Shown piece after piece: positions 34,866 to 43,913 of a DNA stretch of 64,000 nucleotides. Under the pieces are notes generated by a model. That model was not told where the DNA came from. It saw nothing but the letters and a program-made list of their open reading frames with translations, and did not search any database. The stretch's first letter is position 1, and every line of letters begins with the position of its first letter. Origin of the DNA: Candidatus Gastranaerophilales bacterium. GTDB lineage: Bacteria; Cyanobacteriota; Vampirovibrionia; Gastranaerophilales; Gastranaerophilaceae. The stretch is taken from NCBI GenBank assembly GCA_944322845.1, contig CALUQE010000003.1, forward strand, positions 1 to 64,000, given 5' to 3'. The position numbers and the translations under genes were made by a program.

Positions 34866-35810
34866 TTACATTCCTATCTTCTGGTCTAATTTGAAGTGGT
34901 CGATGAGTTTTATGATAGACAGAATTTCTTCAAACATCTGAAAGAACTGCTTGCCGTCATTAACCGGCTTAAGAAGCGAACAGATAGAAAACAAATCTTT
35001 TAGAGTATGAAGTGCTACAAACAGATTCGTTCCGTAAAAAGCGCAGGATACTTTATCTGCTGCAAATGCAACTTGCATATTATTAAGTCTCTCCATAAAA
35101 GAAGGTGTAATCAAATACCTTGCCTCAACCTCATCGTCTGTAAAAACATCAAATTTCTTTTCAAACACAACATCTTCTAAAGTTGTGTGTACTAAATTGG
35201 ATGAAGGGGAAGCATGGAACATTGAATCCGGACGTATAACAGTATTTCCGCTGAAATTCTTGTTCATATCAAGTTTAACTATTACACCGTTAAAAACCGT
35301 TCTTCTGTTTTTACCTGTACCGGTTGAAAATTCCGATTCAATAATTTCAAACCCTACATCTTTATAACTTCCGCTGAAATAGTCATCAAAACTGCTTGAA
35401 AAAAAAGACGGTATAAGGTTTGATTCCTGAAATACTTTACGGTTTTCATACAAAATGCATTTCTTCCAGCTAATATCACCGAAACATTGACATACTGACG
35501 GCATAATTTTTTCTTTTATTTTGTTTTCAAAGTTTTTCTTAATTATTGCCCAGACAAATCCTGCCATAAAAAACATTCCAATGCCGCTTTTAAACGTATT
35601 TTCCGAAGTTTCCTCGGACATAGTTATAAAGAATGGCGAAATAATAAGCAATATACCGATTACAAAGCATATAACCGCCCCTGCAACCGCAAGTCTCAAC
35701 TTCCCTTTTCTTTCAGCGTCAAATTTTTCAAGTGCGGGAGAGAGTTCTTTAAAAAACTTGTCCTGAAACTCTTTGCGCATTTGTGAGTATGATTTTTCTA
35801 TTGTTGCCAT
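34866..35810 (-). CDS. DUF3137 family membrane protein (first paralogue)
   Basis: The 314-residue protein has the same layout as its neighbour: a helical N-terminus (SQMRKEFQDKFFKELSPALE), two membrane helices, and a DUF3137 domain with VHTTLEDVVFEKKFDVFTDD. It follows lemA by about 50 nt; a CCCTCTCC/GGAGAGGG hairpin repeat fills that gap. LemA-DUF3137 pairs are found widely, and a membrane-stress or quality-control role has been suggested for such sets, but no activity is established. Confidence 0.85.
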   Translation of the reverse strand: MATIEKSYSQMRKEFQDKFFKELSPALEKFDAERKGKLRLAVAGAVICFVIGILLIISPFFITMSEETSENTFKSGIGMFFMAGFVWAIIKKNFENKIKEKIMPSVCQCFGDISWKKCILYENRKVFQESNLIPSFFSSSFDDYFSGSYKDVGFEIIESEFSTGTGKNRRTVFNGVIVKLDMNKNFSGNTVIRPDSMFHASPSSNLVHTTLEDVVFEKKFDVFTDDEVEARYLITPSFMERLNNMQVAFAADKVSCAFYGTNLFVALHTLKDLFSICSLLKPVNDGKQFFQMFEEILSIIKLIDHFKLDQKIGM

Positions 35811-35819
35811 CTTAAAACC

Positions 35820-35852
35820 TCACCCTAACCCTCTCCTTATAGGAGAGGGTCT
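35820..35852. repeat. Intergenic palindrome CCCTCTCC/GGAGAGGG
   Basis: TCACCCTAACCCTCTCC, TTAT and GGAGAGGGT form a hairpin between lemA and the first DUF3137 gene. It is of the same type as the GC-rich palindromes around 21900, 45286, 46221 and 46627, and it places GGGTGAGG as the ribosome site of the DUF3137 gene. Confidence 0.7.
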
Positions 35853-35863
35853 ATTCAAGCTTT

Positions 35864-36448
35864 TTATTTTAAAAAGTCTGCTGCATTAACCGCCTGTCTT
35901 TCTTTTTCTTCCGCTTTAAAGAAGTCAACCGCTTTTACATTAATCATTCTTGCAATTAATGAAGAAGGGAAAATTTCTACTGCATTTTTAAGTTCGTTAG
36001 CAGCAGAGTTATAGAATCTTCTTGCAGCAGCAATATGTTCTTCCACTTCATTATAAGTCTGCATTGCAGTAATCATTGTCTGGTCAGCTTTAACCTGTGG
36101 ATAATTTTCAACTGCGACCATGATCTGACCCATTTTTTGCGCAATTTGTGTATCAAGAGCAATTTTCTTATCAATATTTTCAAAACTGTTCGGAATTCCC
36201 ATTACCTGTGTTCTTAGTTTTGTAACTTCTTCCATCAAACCACGTTCGTGATCCATATATTTTTGAGCAATTGTCAAAATATTAGGAATCAAGTCGTATC
36301 TCTTTTTAAGCTGAACATCAATTGCAGAAAAAGCTTCCTGAGTTTTGTTACGCTTTTGAATCAATGATACATAAATACCGTATACCCAGAAAAGTATTAC
36401 AGCAGCTACAATAATTGCAATCAGTGTTAATGACATAAAATCCTCCAT
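35864..36448 (-). CDS. lemA: LemA family protein
   Basis: The 194-residue protein has one N-terminal membrane helix (LTLIAIIVAAVILFWVYGIY) and the LemA coiled-coil domain, with QKRNKTQEAFSAIDVQLKKR, then YDLIPNILTIAQKYMDHERG, and AARRFYNSAANELKNAVEIF. LemA proteins are predicted to face the outside with a short N-terminal segment inside. Function is unsettled. The gene is grouped with two DUF3137 genes downstream and a LppM-like lipoprotein upstream, on one strand. Confidence 0.95.
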   Translation of the reverse strand: MEDFMSLTLIAIIVAAVILFWVYGIYVSLIQKRNKTQEAFSAIDVQLKKRYDLIPNILTIAQKYMDHERGLMEEVTKLRTQVMGIPNSFENIDKKIALDTQIAQKMGQIMVAVENYPQVKADQTMITAMQTYNEVEEHIAAARRFYNSAANELKNAVEIFPSSLIARMINVKAVDFFKAEEKERQAVNAADFLK

Positions 36449-36468
36449 TTTTCTATTTACATTTATAC

Positions 36469-37296
36469 TTATAAACCTTTTACAACATCTTCTTTATTAA
36501 CTTTTTGAACCAGATACAATACCGCCCCCAGCAGTACAATTAAAGAAACTGCTGCAGCTAATTTAGAAAAATCCAGAGTTTCATACTCCAGAATAATTTC
36601 AACCGGTTGTTCCTGCGTTGCCAAATTCCATTGATATTCTTTATCTTTAATTACATTGTCAGCATTATCTCTTGTTGCCTTCGCCGGAATTTTTATTGTT
36701 AAGGTAGAAACAGGTATTATATCAGGTTTTTTACCTTCAATTGCTTCATATTTTTCCTGAATCGAAGTCATATCAACCAGTTGGTTATTAATAAACCTTG
36801 TCTGGCGGCGTCTTGACAAAACCGCATTAGGTAAACCTGCCGAAAAATCTTTCTGTACTGCAAGAATATCGGGACTTTTTAAAGCTTCATTCATGTCATA
36901 GAATAGATGAATTTTATAAGAACTCTTCACAAACCCCTTATTCGCAATAAAAGAATCATCTTCCCTGCGAAATCCTGCTGGCAAAACCTCCTTTGCACTC
37001 TTAAACGTCAATCCGTCTTTTGAAACAGTAAGGCCGGAAAAATCATCATCGTTATATAATTTAGTCCGGTATTTAAGCCCTTTGTAATTATCAGCAATAG
37101 TTGCCATACTCTTTTTAAAACCATCTTCAAAAAAAGCAGGATTTAATGCAGTAAAAAATTTCATATTGTATGCTTGTGTTTGAGAAATATTAATCCTATC
37201 CCCTTTGCTTATCTCAATATTATAATCAAGCTTTACACAGCCGGTACAAATAAATGTCATACAACATACTAAACCTGCTAAAAATAACTTTTTCAT
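36469..37296 (-). CDS. Lipoprotein with C-terminal membrane helix (LppM-like)
   Basis: The 275-residue protein has a lipoprotein signal peptide (KKLFLAGLVCCMTFICTGC, lipobox ICTGC) and a beta-rich extracytoplasmic domain resembling LppM. That domain begins with VKLDYNIEISKGDRINI, and a membrane helix follows near the C-terminus (LAAAVSLIVLLGAVLYLVQK). ATG 37296 has AGGTGA upstream; the frame extends three codons further only through a non-start ATT. It lies 20 nt before lemA and is probably co-transcribed. Confidence 0.75.
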   Translation of the reverse strand: MKKLFLAGLVCCMTFICTGCVKLDYNIEISKGDRINISQTQAYNMKFFTALNPAFFEDGFKKSMATIADNYKGLKYRTKLYNDDDFSGLTVSKDGLTFKSAKEVLPAGFRREDDSFIANKGFVKSSYKIHLFYDMNEALKSPDILAVQKDFSAGLPNAVLSRRRQTRFINNQLVDMTSIQEKYEAIEGKKPDIIPVSTLTIKIPAKATRDNADNVIKDKEYQWNLATQEQPVEIILEYETLDFSKLAAAVSLIVLLGAVLYLVQKVNKEDVVKGL

Positions 37297-37363
37297 ATAA
37301 ATCACCTTTTTATTTTTCAGAATACATTATTATCATGCACTAAATAACATTCATATAGATGAT

Positions 37364-37777
37364 TTATTGAAAAGTAGAATACCTGTTCTGGCAGTACGTA
37401 TTTCCGGTACGCAATAAATACCGGTAATTTTTATCTCTGAGTTCTTCCATAACTCCGTTGTTCTGACGATTAACTCTTTGAATCGTTCGAAACTTTTGAA
37501 CATCAGCAAATTTTTGATAAACTCCGTCAGGAAAAGTACAATCAACAATTGTCCACCTGACCGCACAGGCCTGATTTAGCCTTTTCCCCTGAATTTCATA
37601 AACTCCTGACGGTATTGCATGGTATTTATACGGCATACAGGTGGATAGATTATCCAAAAAAAGTATTCTCGCTTCAATCTCCTTGTCATTAGTTACATAA
37701 AAATCAAAAAGATTTTCACCCCGCGCCCCGAGACAAATCAAGCATAATAAAAATATCAGTAAAATATTTCTATTCAC
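37364..37777 (-). CDS. Small secreted protein of unknown function
   Basis: The 137-residue protein has a signal peptide (ILLIFLLCLICLGARG, cleavage near ARGEN) and a mature domain with several Cys (CMPYKYH, QACAVRWTIVDCTFPDG, TYCQNRY), probably disulfide-bonded in the periplasm. Its ATG overlaps the stop codon of the lytic transglycosylase gene by one base, so the two are co-translated and may work together at the cell wall. I do not recognise a family. Confidence 0.7.
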   Translation of the reverse strand: MNRNILLIFLLCLICLGARGENLFDFYVTNDKEIEARILFLDNLSTCMPYKYHAIPSGVYEIQGKRLNQACAVRWTIVDCTFPDGVYQKFADVQKFRTIQRVNRQNNGVMEELRDKNYRYLLRTGNTYCQNRYSTFQ

Positions 37778-39738
37778 TAGTAGACATTCCCGTAAACCCA
37801 GTAACTTCTCAAAACTTTTTTTACATAATTTCTGGTCTCAGGATACGGTATCTGCTCTACAAATTCATCTGTATCACTGTAAATTAATTTAGAAAACCAG
37901 TTTGTTACAGAACCGATTCCACCGTTATAAGCAGCGATTGTATACAAATCCTTATTGCCGAGCATTCTTTTCAGATTTGTATAATACAAACTGCCTGCCG
38001 TAATATTAGCCGTCTCAGCATTCAAATCTGACGGCAGATTATGTTTTTTTACAACTTCATTATATGTTGCAGGCATTAACTGCATCAAACCGACTGCCCC
38101 CACAACACTTTTTGCAAAAGGATTAAAATGACTTTCCTCTTTAATTATTGCTTCTAATATAATAGGATTATTCTCACCTTTTACACTATCCACAATGCCA
38201 TAATAGTGGGTTGGATATGCTAACCGCCATCTTAAATCATCAAAAGGAGGCTTTACATCCATCTGCTGCATACCATCTCTCGCAAGAACGACAGACACAG
38301 TATAGTTTTGTTTTTGATAAGCAATCCAGCTCTGTATAAACTTATCGTTTTTACAAAGTTCACCAACCAAATCATAATCTTTTAGATAAGCTAGTTTTAC
38401 AACCAGATTATTATCCAGAGATTTTACATAAGGAAAAACAACCGGTTTGACATTTAATTCCAGAAATGGAAACATTCCGTCATCTTTATATAGATTGAAA
38501 TTTGCTCTAAATGCATAATATGTATCCGGATATTTTGCAACAACCTGTTTATAATAATTATTTGCACTTTCATAATGTTTCAGCTTATATGCAATTTTCC
38601 CCATATAATAAGTCACCGCAGGACTTGAATTTACGTCAGGGAATTTCTTCATATGCAAAAAGCCTAGTCTTTGTGCATCATAATATTTTTTCTGCAAATA
38701 TTTTGCAATAAAAATATTGTACAGAGAATCTGCTGAAAACTGTCCGTTCGGATATTTTTCATAAAGTGTTCTGTAGCAAGCTTCTTTCAAGTTTGAAGCA
38801 ATAACCTCATTACAGTTTAAATACGCTACATAATCCGCACCGGTTGAATTTAAATTCATATTTACGAGTTTTGTAATCCCGTCTTTTCTGGTTGGAAAAG
38901 ATGCTACATAATTATCTATAACCTCATAAACATCTTTATTTTCGGTATTTGCAGCGTGTTTTTTCAAGCCCTCTTCCGCATAAGAAATCCCCTTAGCTTT
39001 GTTGCCGAGCCTGAATTCATTTCTTGCAAAATCAGCCCAGCTTTCTGCCAGAGTAGTTTTAAATAAATAATCCTTAGCTTTGAGGTACTCACCATTTGCA
39101 TAATATGATTTGGCAATCAACAGATTATCATAATTAGTTAATTTTAAATTAAGCTTCTTTATCTCATCAATAGCTTTCAGAGAAAATCTTCCGTCAGGAG
39201 ATTCTTCCAAATAGTTTTTGAAATAAATAAGTGCTCTGTTTTTAGATTTTGCCAGCCATCTTGCATGTTTAGGAGGATTAGCAAGTTCTATCAATCCCAG
39301 ATAGTATTGTGAAGCTATTGCATAATCACTGTTAGGATATTTCTTAATTATTTTTTTAAAGTGTCTTTTAGCTCTTTTATCCTGAATTTCAAACATCAGA
39401 GTCGCCATATTGTATTCACTAATCGGAGCTATTGAAGATTTAGCCTTAGAATGTACAATACGATTGTATTTCTTAACTGCCAACTCTTTTTTATCCATAT
39501 TTGTAGCACAACGAGCCTGCCTGAATAATGCAGGAGGTTTCAGCGAAGATCCGGAAGGAACTTTTCCAAACTCTTCGTAAGCTTTTTCATAATCACTTGC
39601 TTTGTATGCTTCCAGCGCCGTTGAATACTGTTCTACCCCGCGGGACTCTGCCGATATATGATTATAGACAAAATACCCCAGCGTAAAAATTGCCAGAAAA
39701 ACTACTATATAAAAATCATACTTCCTTCTTCTTCTCAT
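37777..39738 (-). CDS. Lytic transglycosylase (Slt70-like) with TPR-like repeats
   Basis: The 653-residue protein has an N-terminal membrane anchor (FYIVVFLAIFTLGYFVYNHI), many TPR-like helical repeats (YSTALEAYKASDYEKAYEEF; YYMGKIAYKLKHYESANNYY) and a C-terminal SLT domain. The catalytic Glu lies in IIKEESHFNPFAKS, and GAVGLMQLMPATYNEV and YTIAAYNGGIGSVTNW are signature motifs. It cleaves peptidoglycan to 1,6-anhydro products in the periplasm. Confidence 0.93.
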   Translation of the reverse strand: MRRRRKYDFYIVVFLAIFTLGYFVYNHISAESRGVEQYSTALEAYKASDYEKAYEEFGKVPSGSSLKPPALFRQARCATNMDKKELAVKKYNRIVHSKAKSSIAPISEYNMATLMFEIQDKRAKRHFKKIIKKYPNSDYAIASQYYLGLIELANPPKHARWLAKSKNRALIYFKNYLEESPDGRFSLKAIDEIKKLNLKLTNYDNLLIAKSYYANGEYLKAKDYLFKTTLAESWADFARNEFRLGNKAKGISYAEEGLKKHAANTENKDVYEVIDNYVASFPTRKDGITKLVNMNLNSTGADYVAYLNCNEVIASNLKEACYRTLYEKYPNGQFSADSLYNIFIAKYLQKKYYDAQRLGFLHMKKFPDVNSSPAVTYYMGKIAYKLKHYESANNYYKQVVAKYPDTYYAFRANFNLYKDDGMFPFLELNVKPVVFPYVKSLDNNLVVKLAYLKDYDLVGELCKNDKFIQSWIAYQKQNYTVSVVLARDGMQQMDVKPPFDDLRWRLAYPTHYYGIVDSVKGENNPIILEAIIKEESHFNPFAKSVVGAVGLMQLMPATYNEVVKKHNLPSDLNAETANITAGSLYYTNLKRMLGNKDLYTIAAYNGGIGSVTNWFSKLIYSDTDEFVEQIPYPETRNYVKKVLRSYWVYGNVY

Positions 39739-39925
39739 TCAAATTATTCCCAACTCTTTATTAAACTCTCTTATTATTAAAAGACCAAGGTCTTACATGT
39801 AATATTATTTTAATATAGAAACGTGCAAAAAGAAAACCCTGTAATAAAAAATTACATTTTGTCACCAGAAAAGCGCATTCTCAAAGAAAATGCGCCTCTC
39901 AAAACTGTATTTTCAAACCGTAAAA

Positions 39926-40933
39926 TTACTGAAATTTCGAAATATCATGAACTCTCAGAGCAAAATAAGGTTTTGTTTTATATTTTTCTTTCAGAAATAC
40001 TACAAATGTATCGTCAAAGAAGAAGTAACGGGTTTCTTCCGGCGGAAGAAGAGCTGTCATTTTTGCAGTCATAGCAGCTTCACTCTTTAATTGAACTCCG
40101 GTATTATCCATATTAAATTTTACGGTCTCCATAGCCTGTTCAATTACAAGATTTGTACCTTTTACTCTGTTTCCTGAGATTTCTTCAAAAATCTTTTCTT
40201 CAAAGAAACTCAAATTAGGAATCTTTAACTCATCTTCTTCGCCGAATTTTTGGCTGCCCTGATAAGCCTCCTGCTTCTTCAGCATATCTTCATAAATGTA
40301 ATTAAAAGTCTTGGTATTAGCAGTTTTGTACAAATAAACCTCATCATCGGTTTCTGTTTCAAGCTTAACTGCAAAATCAGAAGGGCTGTCATAGAATAAA
40401 ACTTCCACACCGTTATCAAGTTCCGGACGGGAATCTTTTGTAATGCCGAAATACTCGGCCTGCATATCCCGGAACGGAGCAAAGCCAAGCTTATCAAAAG
40501 GAACAGTAAATTTAAAATCTTTCTTAAGCATTGCATAAACAAGAAATCTCTGCTTAGAAGGTGTTAAGTCAAGCTGCTCCAGAATATCACTTGTTTCATT
40601 GAATTTTCTTTTTATAGCTCTTGCTATAACCTTTTTGGTATTTCTCTTGATATTACCAAAATACTTATAATAACTTTTTGAAGAAATATCTTCCTCCGTA
40701 AAATCCTGTCTGTTAAGTTCATTTACTATAACAGGCGTACCTGCCGGAAACTTAATCTGATTAAAAGCTATTTTGTCCATAAAATCATTCCAGACAAGCT
40801 GGAAGGTACCAACCCAAACTCTGTCCTGAACATTCGTCTTACTGCTCATAGTTGGCAAAACATCAATGTTTGCAGCAAAAGCAGGTGAGAATAAAAACAG
40901 AGCTGTCAAAACAGATAAAATAATTCTTTTCAT
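39926..40933 (-). CDS. Secreted serpin-like protein
   Basis: The 335-residue protein has a signal peptide (cleavage near AFAANID). Its C-terminal third resembles serpins. LKIPNLSFFEEKIFEEI matches the strand before the reactive loop. ETVKFNMDNTG followed by SEAAMTAKM matches the hinge (consensus EEGTEAAAATA). FFFDDTFVVFL fits the serpin signature at all but one of its restricted positions. The N-terminal part is more divergent and the protein is slightly short. Serpins trap serine or cysteine proteases. ATG 40933 has GAGGGGAG upstream; TTG 40948 is rejected. Confidence 0.55.
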   Translation of the reverse strand: MKRIILSVLTALFLFSPAFAANIDVLPTMSSKTNVQDRVWVGTFQLVWNDFMDKIAFNQIKFPAGTPVIVNELNRQDFTEEDISSKSYYKYFGNIKRNTKKVIARAIKRKFNETSDILEQLDLTPSKQRFLVYAMLKKDFKFTVPFDKLGFAPFRDMQAEYFGITKDSRPELDNGVEVLFYDSPSDFAVKLETETDDEVYLYKTANTKTFNYIYEDMLKKQEAYQGSQKFGEEDELKIPNLSFFEEKIFEEISGNRVKGTNLVIEQAMETVKFNMDNTGVQLKSEAAMTAKMTALLPPEETRYFFFDDTFVVFLKEKYKTKPYFALRVHDISKFQ

Positions 40934-41042
40934 AAAAACTCCCCTCAATTTTTAATATTGAAATCGTATCAAAAATCTTTCCTGAATTCAATCCTTTCAT
41001 GATAGTATAAATGTATTCCAAGCGAATGCAGGCAAAAGATTA

Positions 41043-42122
41043 ATGAAAATTGCGGAATTTAAAATTGAAGAATGGATGAATAAGTATGAAGCATCTGCAG
41101 CGTATGATTTAACAACAACCTGCATTTCCCCGTTATGCATTAATGACCTTCCGTTTTCAAAAGAAATTTTTGATTTAAAACTCGGCTACGGAGATATCAC
41201 AGGATCTAAAAGATTAAAAAATGCAATTCAATCGCTTTACGAAAAAGAACACTCAATCACGGTAACCCACGGAGCAATCGGGGCAAACCAGCTTGTATTT
41301 TTATCTTTGCTTGAAAGAGGTGACGAAGTTGTCTCTATTGTTCCGACATACCAGCAGCATTACTCTATACCGGAATCTCTCGGATGCAGCGTTAAACTTT
41401 ATTTTCTGAAAGAAGAAAACAGCTGGCTGCCGGATTTGGAAGAATTGGACAGAATTATTACTTCCAAAACAAAACTCCTCTGTCTTAATAATCCGAATAA
41501 TCCGACCGGCTCTGTTATTCCCGATTGGATGCTGGAAAAGATTGCGCAAATCGCGGAGAGAAAAAATGTATGGATTTTATCAGATGAAGTTTACAGAGGT
41601 TTAAACCTGATCGGGAAAGCTTATTCTAAATCCATTGCAGATATTTACCCCAAAGGTATTTCCGTCGGCAGTATGTCAAAGACATACTCGCTTCCGGGGC
41701 TTAGAGTAGGCTGGATTGCGGGGAGAGCAGATTTAATCAATGAAATTAACCATCAGAGACAGTATAATACAATAAGTATCAGCGCGCTCGATGATTATTT
41801 TGCCTCTGTTGCACTCGAAAACAAGGATTCGATTGCCAAGAGGAATTTCAAAATAATGAATGAAGGTATTAAAACTCTGAAAGAATGGCTGGACAAAACT
41901 CCTAAAGTCCGCTGCATTTTACCTAAAGGCGGAACAACAGTGCTTCTCAAATATAACCTTAATATACCATCCCGCGATTTTTGCAAAAATCTGCAGCAAT
42001 CAACAGGAGTTGCACTGCTTCCTGGAGAAACTCTGGAAATGGAAGGCTACGTAAGACTGGGTTTCTGTGCGGATAATTTAGCCGCCGCACTCGAAAAACT
42101 CGGAAATTATCTGAATCATTAA
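41043..42122 (+). CDS. PLP-dependent aminotransferase, class I/II
   Basis: The 359-residue fold-type I enzyme has NNPNNPTGS, DEVYRG and the PLP-lysine region SVGSMSKTYSLPGLRVGWIA. It resembles the aspartate aminotransferase-like group; the amino donor is not clear. It is shorter than AspC. There is no strong ribosome site before ATG 41043. It stands upstream of the U32 peptidase gene by 29 nt, possibly one transcript. Confidence 0.88.
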   Translation: MKIAEFKIEEWMNKYEASAAYDLTTTCISPLCINDLPFSKEIFDLKLGYGDITGSKRLKNAIQSLYEKEHSITVTHGAIGANQLVFLSLLERGDEVVSIVPTYQQHYSIPESLGCSVKLYFLKEENSWLPDLEELDRIITSKTKLLCLNNPNNPTGSVIPDWMLEKIAQIAERKNVWILSDEVYRGLNLIGKAYSKSIADIYPKGISVGSMSKTYSLPGLRVGWIAGRADLINEINHQRQYNTISISALDDYFASVALENKDSIAKRNFKIMNEGIKTLKEWLDKTPKVRCILPKGGTTVLLKYNLNIPSRDFCKNLQQSTGVALLPGETLEMEGYVRLGFCADNLAAALEKLGNYLNH

Positions 42123-42151
42123 ATCAACTTTTTTCATGATAAAATTTTTAT

Positions 42152-43417
42152 ATGAACAGACCTGAACTTTTAATGCCGGCAGGCAATATAGAAAAACTTA
42201 AATACGCAATCAAATACGGCGCTGATGCCGTGTACCTCGGCGTTGTTGATTTCAGCCTGAGAGCAATGAGAAAAGGGGAATTAATAACTCTGGATAACCT
42301 TAAATACGCAATTGATACAGCACGTTCAATGGGAGCAAAATCTTATCTTACATTAAATATATTTGCGTTTAATAATGATATCAAAGCTCTTGAAGCCTGC
42401 ATGGACAGAATTGTTGATTCTAATCCTGACGCGCTTATCATAAGCGACGTCGGCATAATGAGACTTGCTCAAAAATATATGCCGAAAACGGATATTCACG
42501 TAAGCACGCAGGCTAATATTTTAAATTATGAAGCTGTTCGTTTCTGGCAGGATATGGGAGCAACAAGAGCTATACTTGCAAGAGAACTTCCTATACAAGA
42601 TGTTGCTGAAATCAAGCAAAAAGTCCCTGATATGGAATTGGAATGTTTCATACACGGTGCCCAATGCGTTTCGTTCTCCGGAAGATGTCTTTTGAGCGAC
42701 TATATGACAGACGGAGAAAGAAAAGCAAACTCCGGAAACTGTTCACAGCCTTGCCGCTGGAGTTATAAACTTGTGGAAGAAACGAGGCCGGGACAGTATT
42801 ATGAAATTGAAGAAAATGAAAAAGGTACACATATTTTGAGTACAAAGGATTTATGCCTCGTTAAACATCTCAAAGAAATGATAGAAGCGGGAATTGATTC
42901 TTTCAAAGTGGAAGGGCGTACAAAGAGTCTTTACTATGTTTCTGCTACAGCAAAGGCATACAGGGAAGCTATTGATGACGTTTTGAAAAATCCTGATGCC
43001 GATATGACACCTTATTATAACGAACTTTTAAAAGTCGGAAACCGCGGATATACAACAGGCTTTTACTTAGGCGAAGGCTATCCTAAAGACGGGTACAGCT
43101 ATGATATTTCCAAAGGACTTGCCGGTGCAGATTTCTTGTGTGAATTCTGGGATTTCGACGGCGAATATTATAAAATTAAAACAAAAAACAAGTTCAATAA
43201 AAACGAAGATATAGAAATCATTTCACCTTCAGAAAAATTTATTGCACAGGTAACTGAAATTAAGAATATGAAAGGTGAAGAGCTTGAACTTGCAAATACA
43301 AATGATGAATTACTGATAAAACTTACAAAGGCTCCGGTCGAGTATAAGTATGCCATTGCAAGAACCGTCGGCATAAAAAACACGGGAGAAATACAGACCT
43401 GTGCCTGCGGAAGCTAG
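42152..43417 (+). CDS. U32 family peptidase / tRNA or rRNA hydroxylation protein
   Basis: The 421-residue protein starts PELLMPAGNIEKLKYAIKYG and carries the U32 cysteine signature LECFIHGAQCVSFSGRC, then SGNCSQPCRWSY. U32 proteins such as TrhP and RlhA are now known to act in prephenate-dependent RNA hydroxylation rather than simple proteolysis, with the Cys residues binding iron-sulfur. Which of these roles applies cannot be told. It precedes a YqeG phosphatase gene with 19 nt between. Confidence 0.9.
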   Translation: MNRPELLMPAGNIEKLKYAIKYGADAVYLGVVDFSLRAMRKGELITLDNLKYAIDTARSMGAKSYLTLNIFAFNNDIKALEACMDRIVDSNPDALIISDVGIMRLAQKYMPKTDIHVSTQANILNYEAVRFWQDMGATRAILARELPIQDVAEIKQKVPDMELECFIHGAQCVSFSGRCLLSDYMTDGERKANSGNCSQPCRWSYKLVEETRPGQYYEIEENEKGTHILSTKDLCLVKHLKEMIEAGIDSFKVEGRTKSLYYVSATAKAYREAIDDVLKNPDADMTPYYNELLKVGNRGYTTGFYLGEGYPKDGYSYDISKGLAGADFLCEFWDFDGEYYKIKTKNKFNKNEDIEIISPSEKFIAQVTEIKNMKGEELELANTNDELLIKLTKAPVEYKYAIARTVGIKNTGEIQTCACGS

Positions 43418-43436
43418 GATAAAACGGAGAGGATTG

Positions 43437-43913
43437 ATGTTTTTAAAACCTGATTATAATTTGAAAAGCATATACGAAATTGACTTTACCGAACTTAAAG
43501 AACAAGGCGTAAAATGTCTTATGTTTGATCTGGACAGCACGGTTATGGTTTCTAAATCTTCGACGTTTCTTCCCGAAACAGTGGAATGGTTTAATACATT
43601 TATAAAAGACTTTGAAGTTGCAATAATTTCCAACAATAAGAATGAAAAATATATAGAAGAAGCTTCCAAAATCGCACCGTGTCGTGTAATCGGACGCGCA
43701 GATAAGCCTAATCCTAAAATTATGCGCAATTATCTTGAATCTGTCGGAATTAAGCCGGAATGCGCGGTAATGGTTGGAGACAGACCCCTTACAGACATTC
43801 TTGCCGGCAAACTTTTAGGCTGCAAAACCATTCTCGTCGGCTCAATAAATCCGAAAGAAAACCTTCCTACAAAAATTGTCCGTGCTCTTGAGCGTTCAAC
43901 AATCAGAAGATAA
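43437..43913 (+). CDS. YqeG-family HAD phosphatase
   Basis: The 158-residue HAD subfamily IIIA protein has motif I CLMFDLDSTVM (DxDxT), motif II IISNN, a Lys in RADKPNPKIMRNYL and motif IV MVGDRPLTDILAGKLLG. YqeG-type enzymes dephosphorylate phosphatidylglycerophosphate in some organisms (Gep4/PgpP type). ATG 43437 has GGAGAGG upstream; an earlier start at 43401 would overlap the U32 gene and lacks a ribosome site. The end overlaps the convergent DUF4127 gene by 18 nt. Confidence 0.85.
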   Translation: MFLKPDYNLKSIYEIDFTELKEQGVKCLMFDLDSTVMVSKSSTFLPETVEWFNTFIKDFEVAIISNNKNEKYIEEASKIAPCRVIGRADKPNPKIMRNYLESVGIKPECAVMVGDRPLTDILAGKLLGCKTILVGSINPKENLPTKIVRALERSTIRR

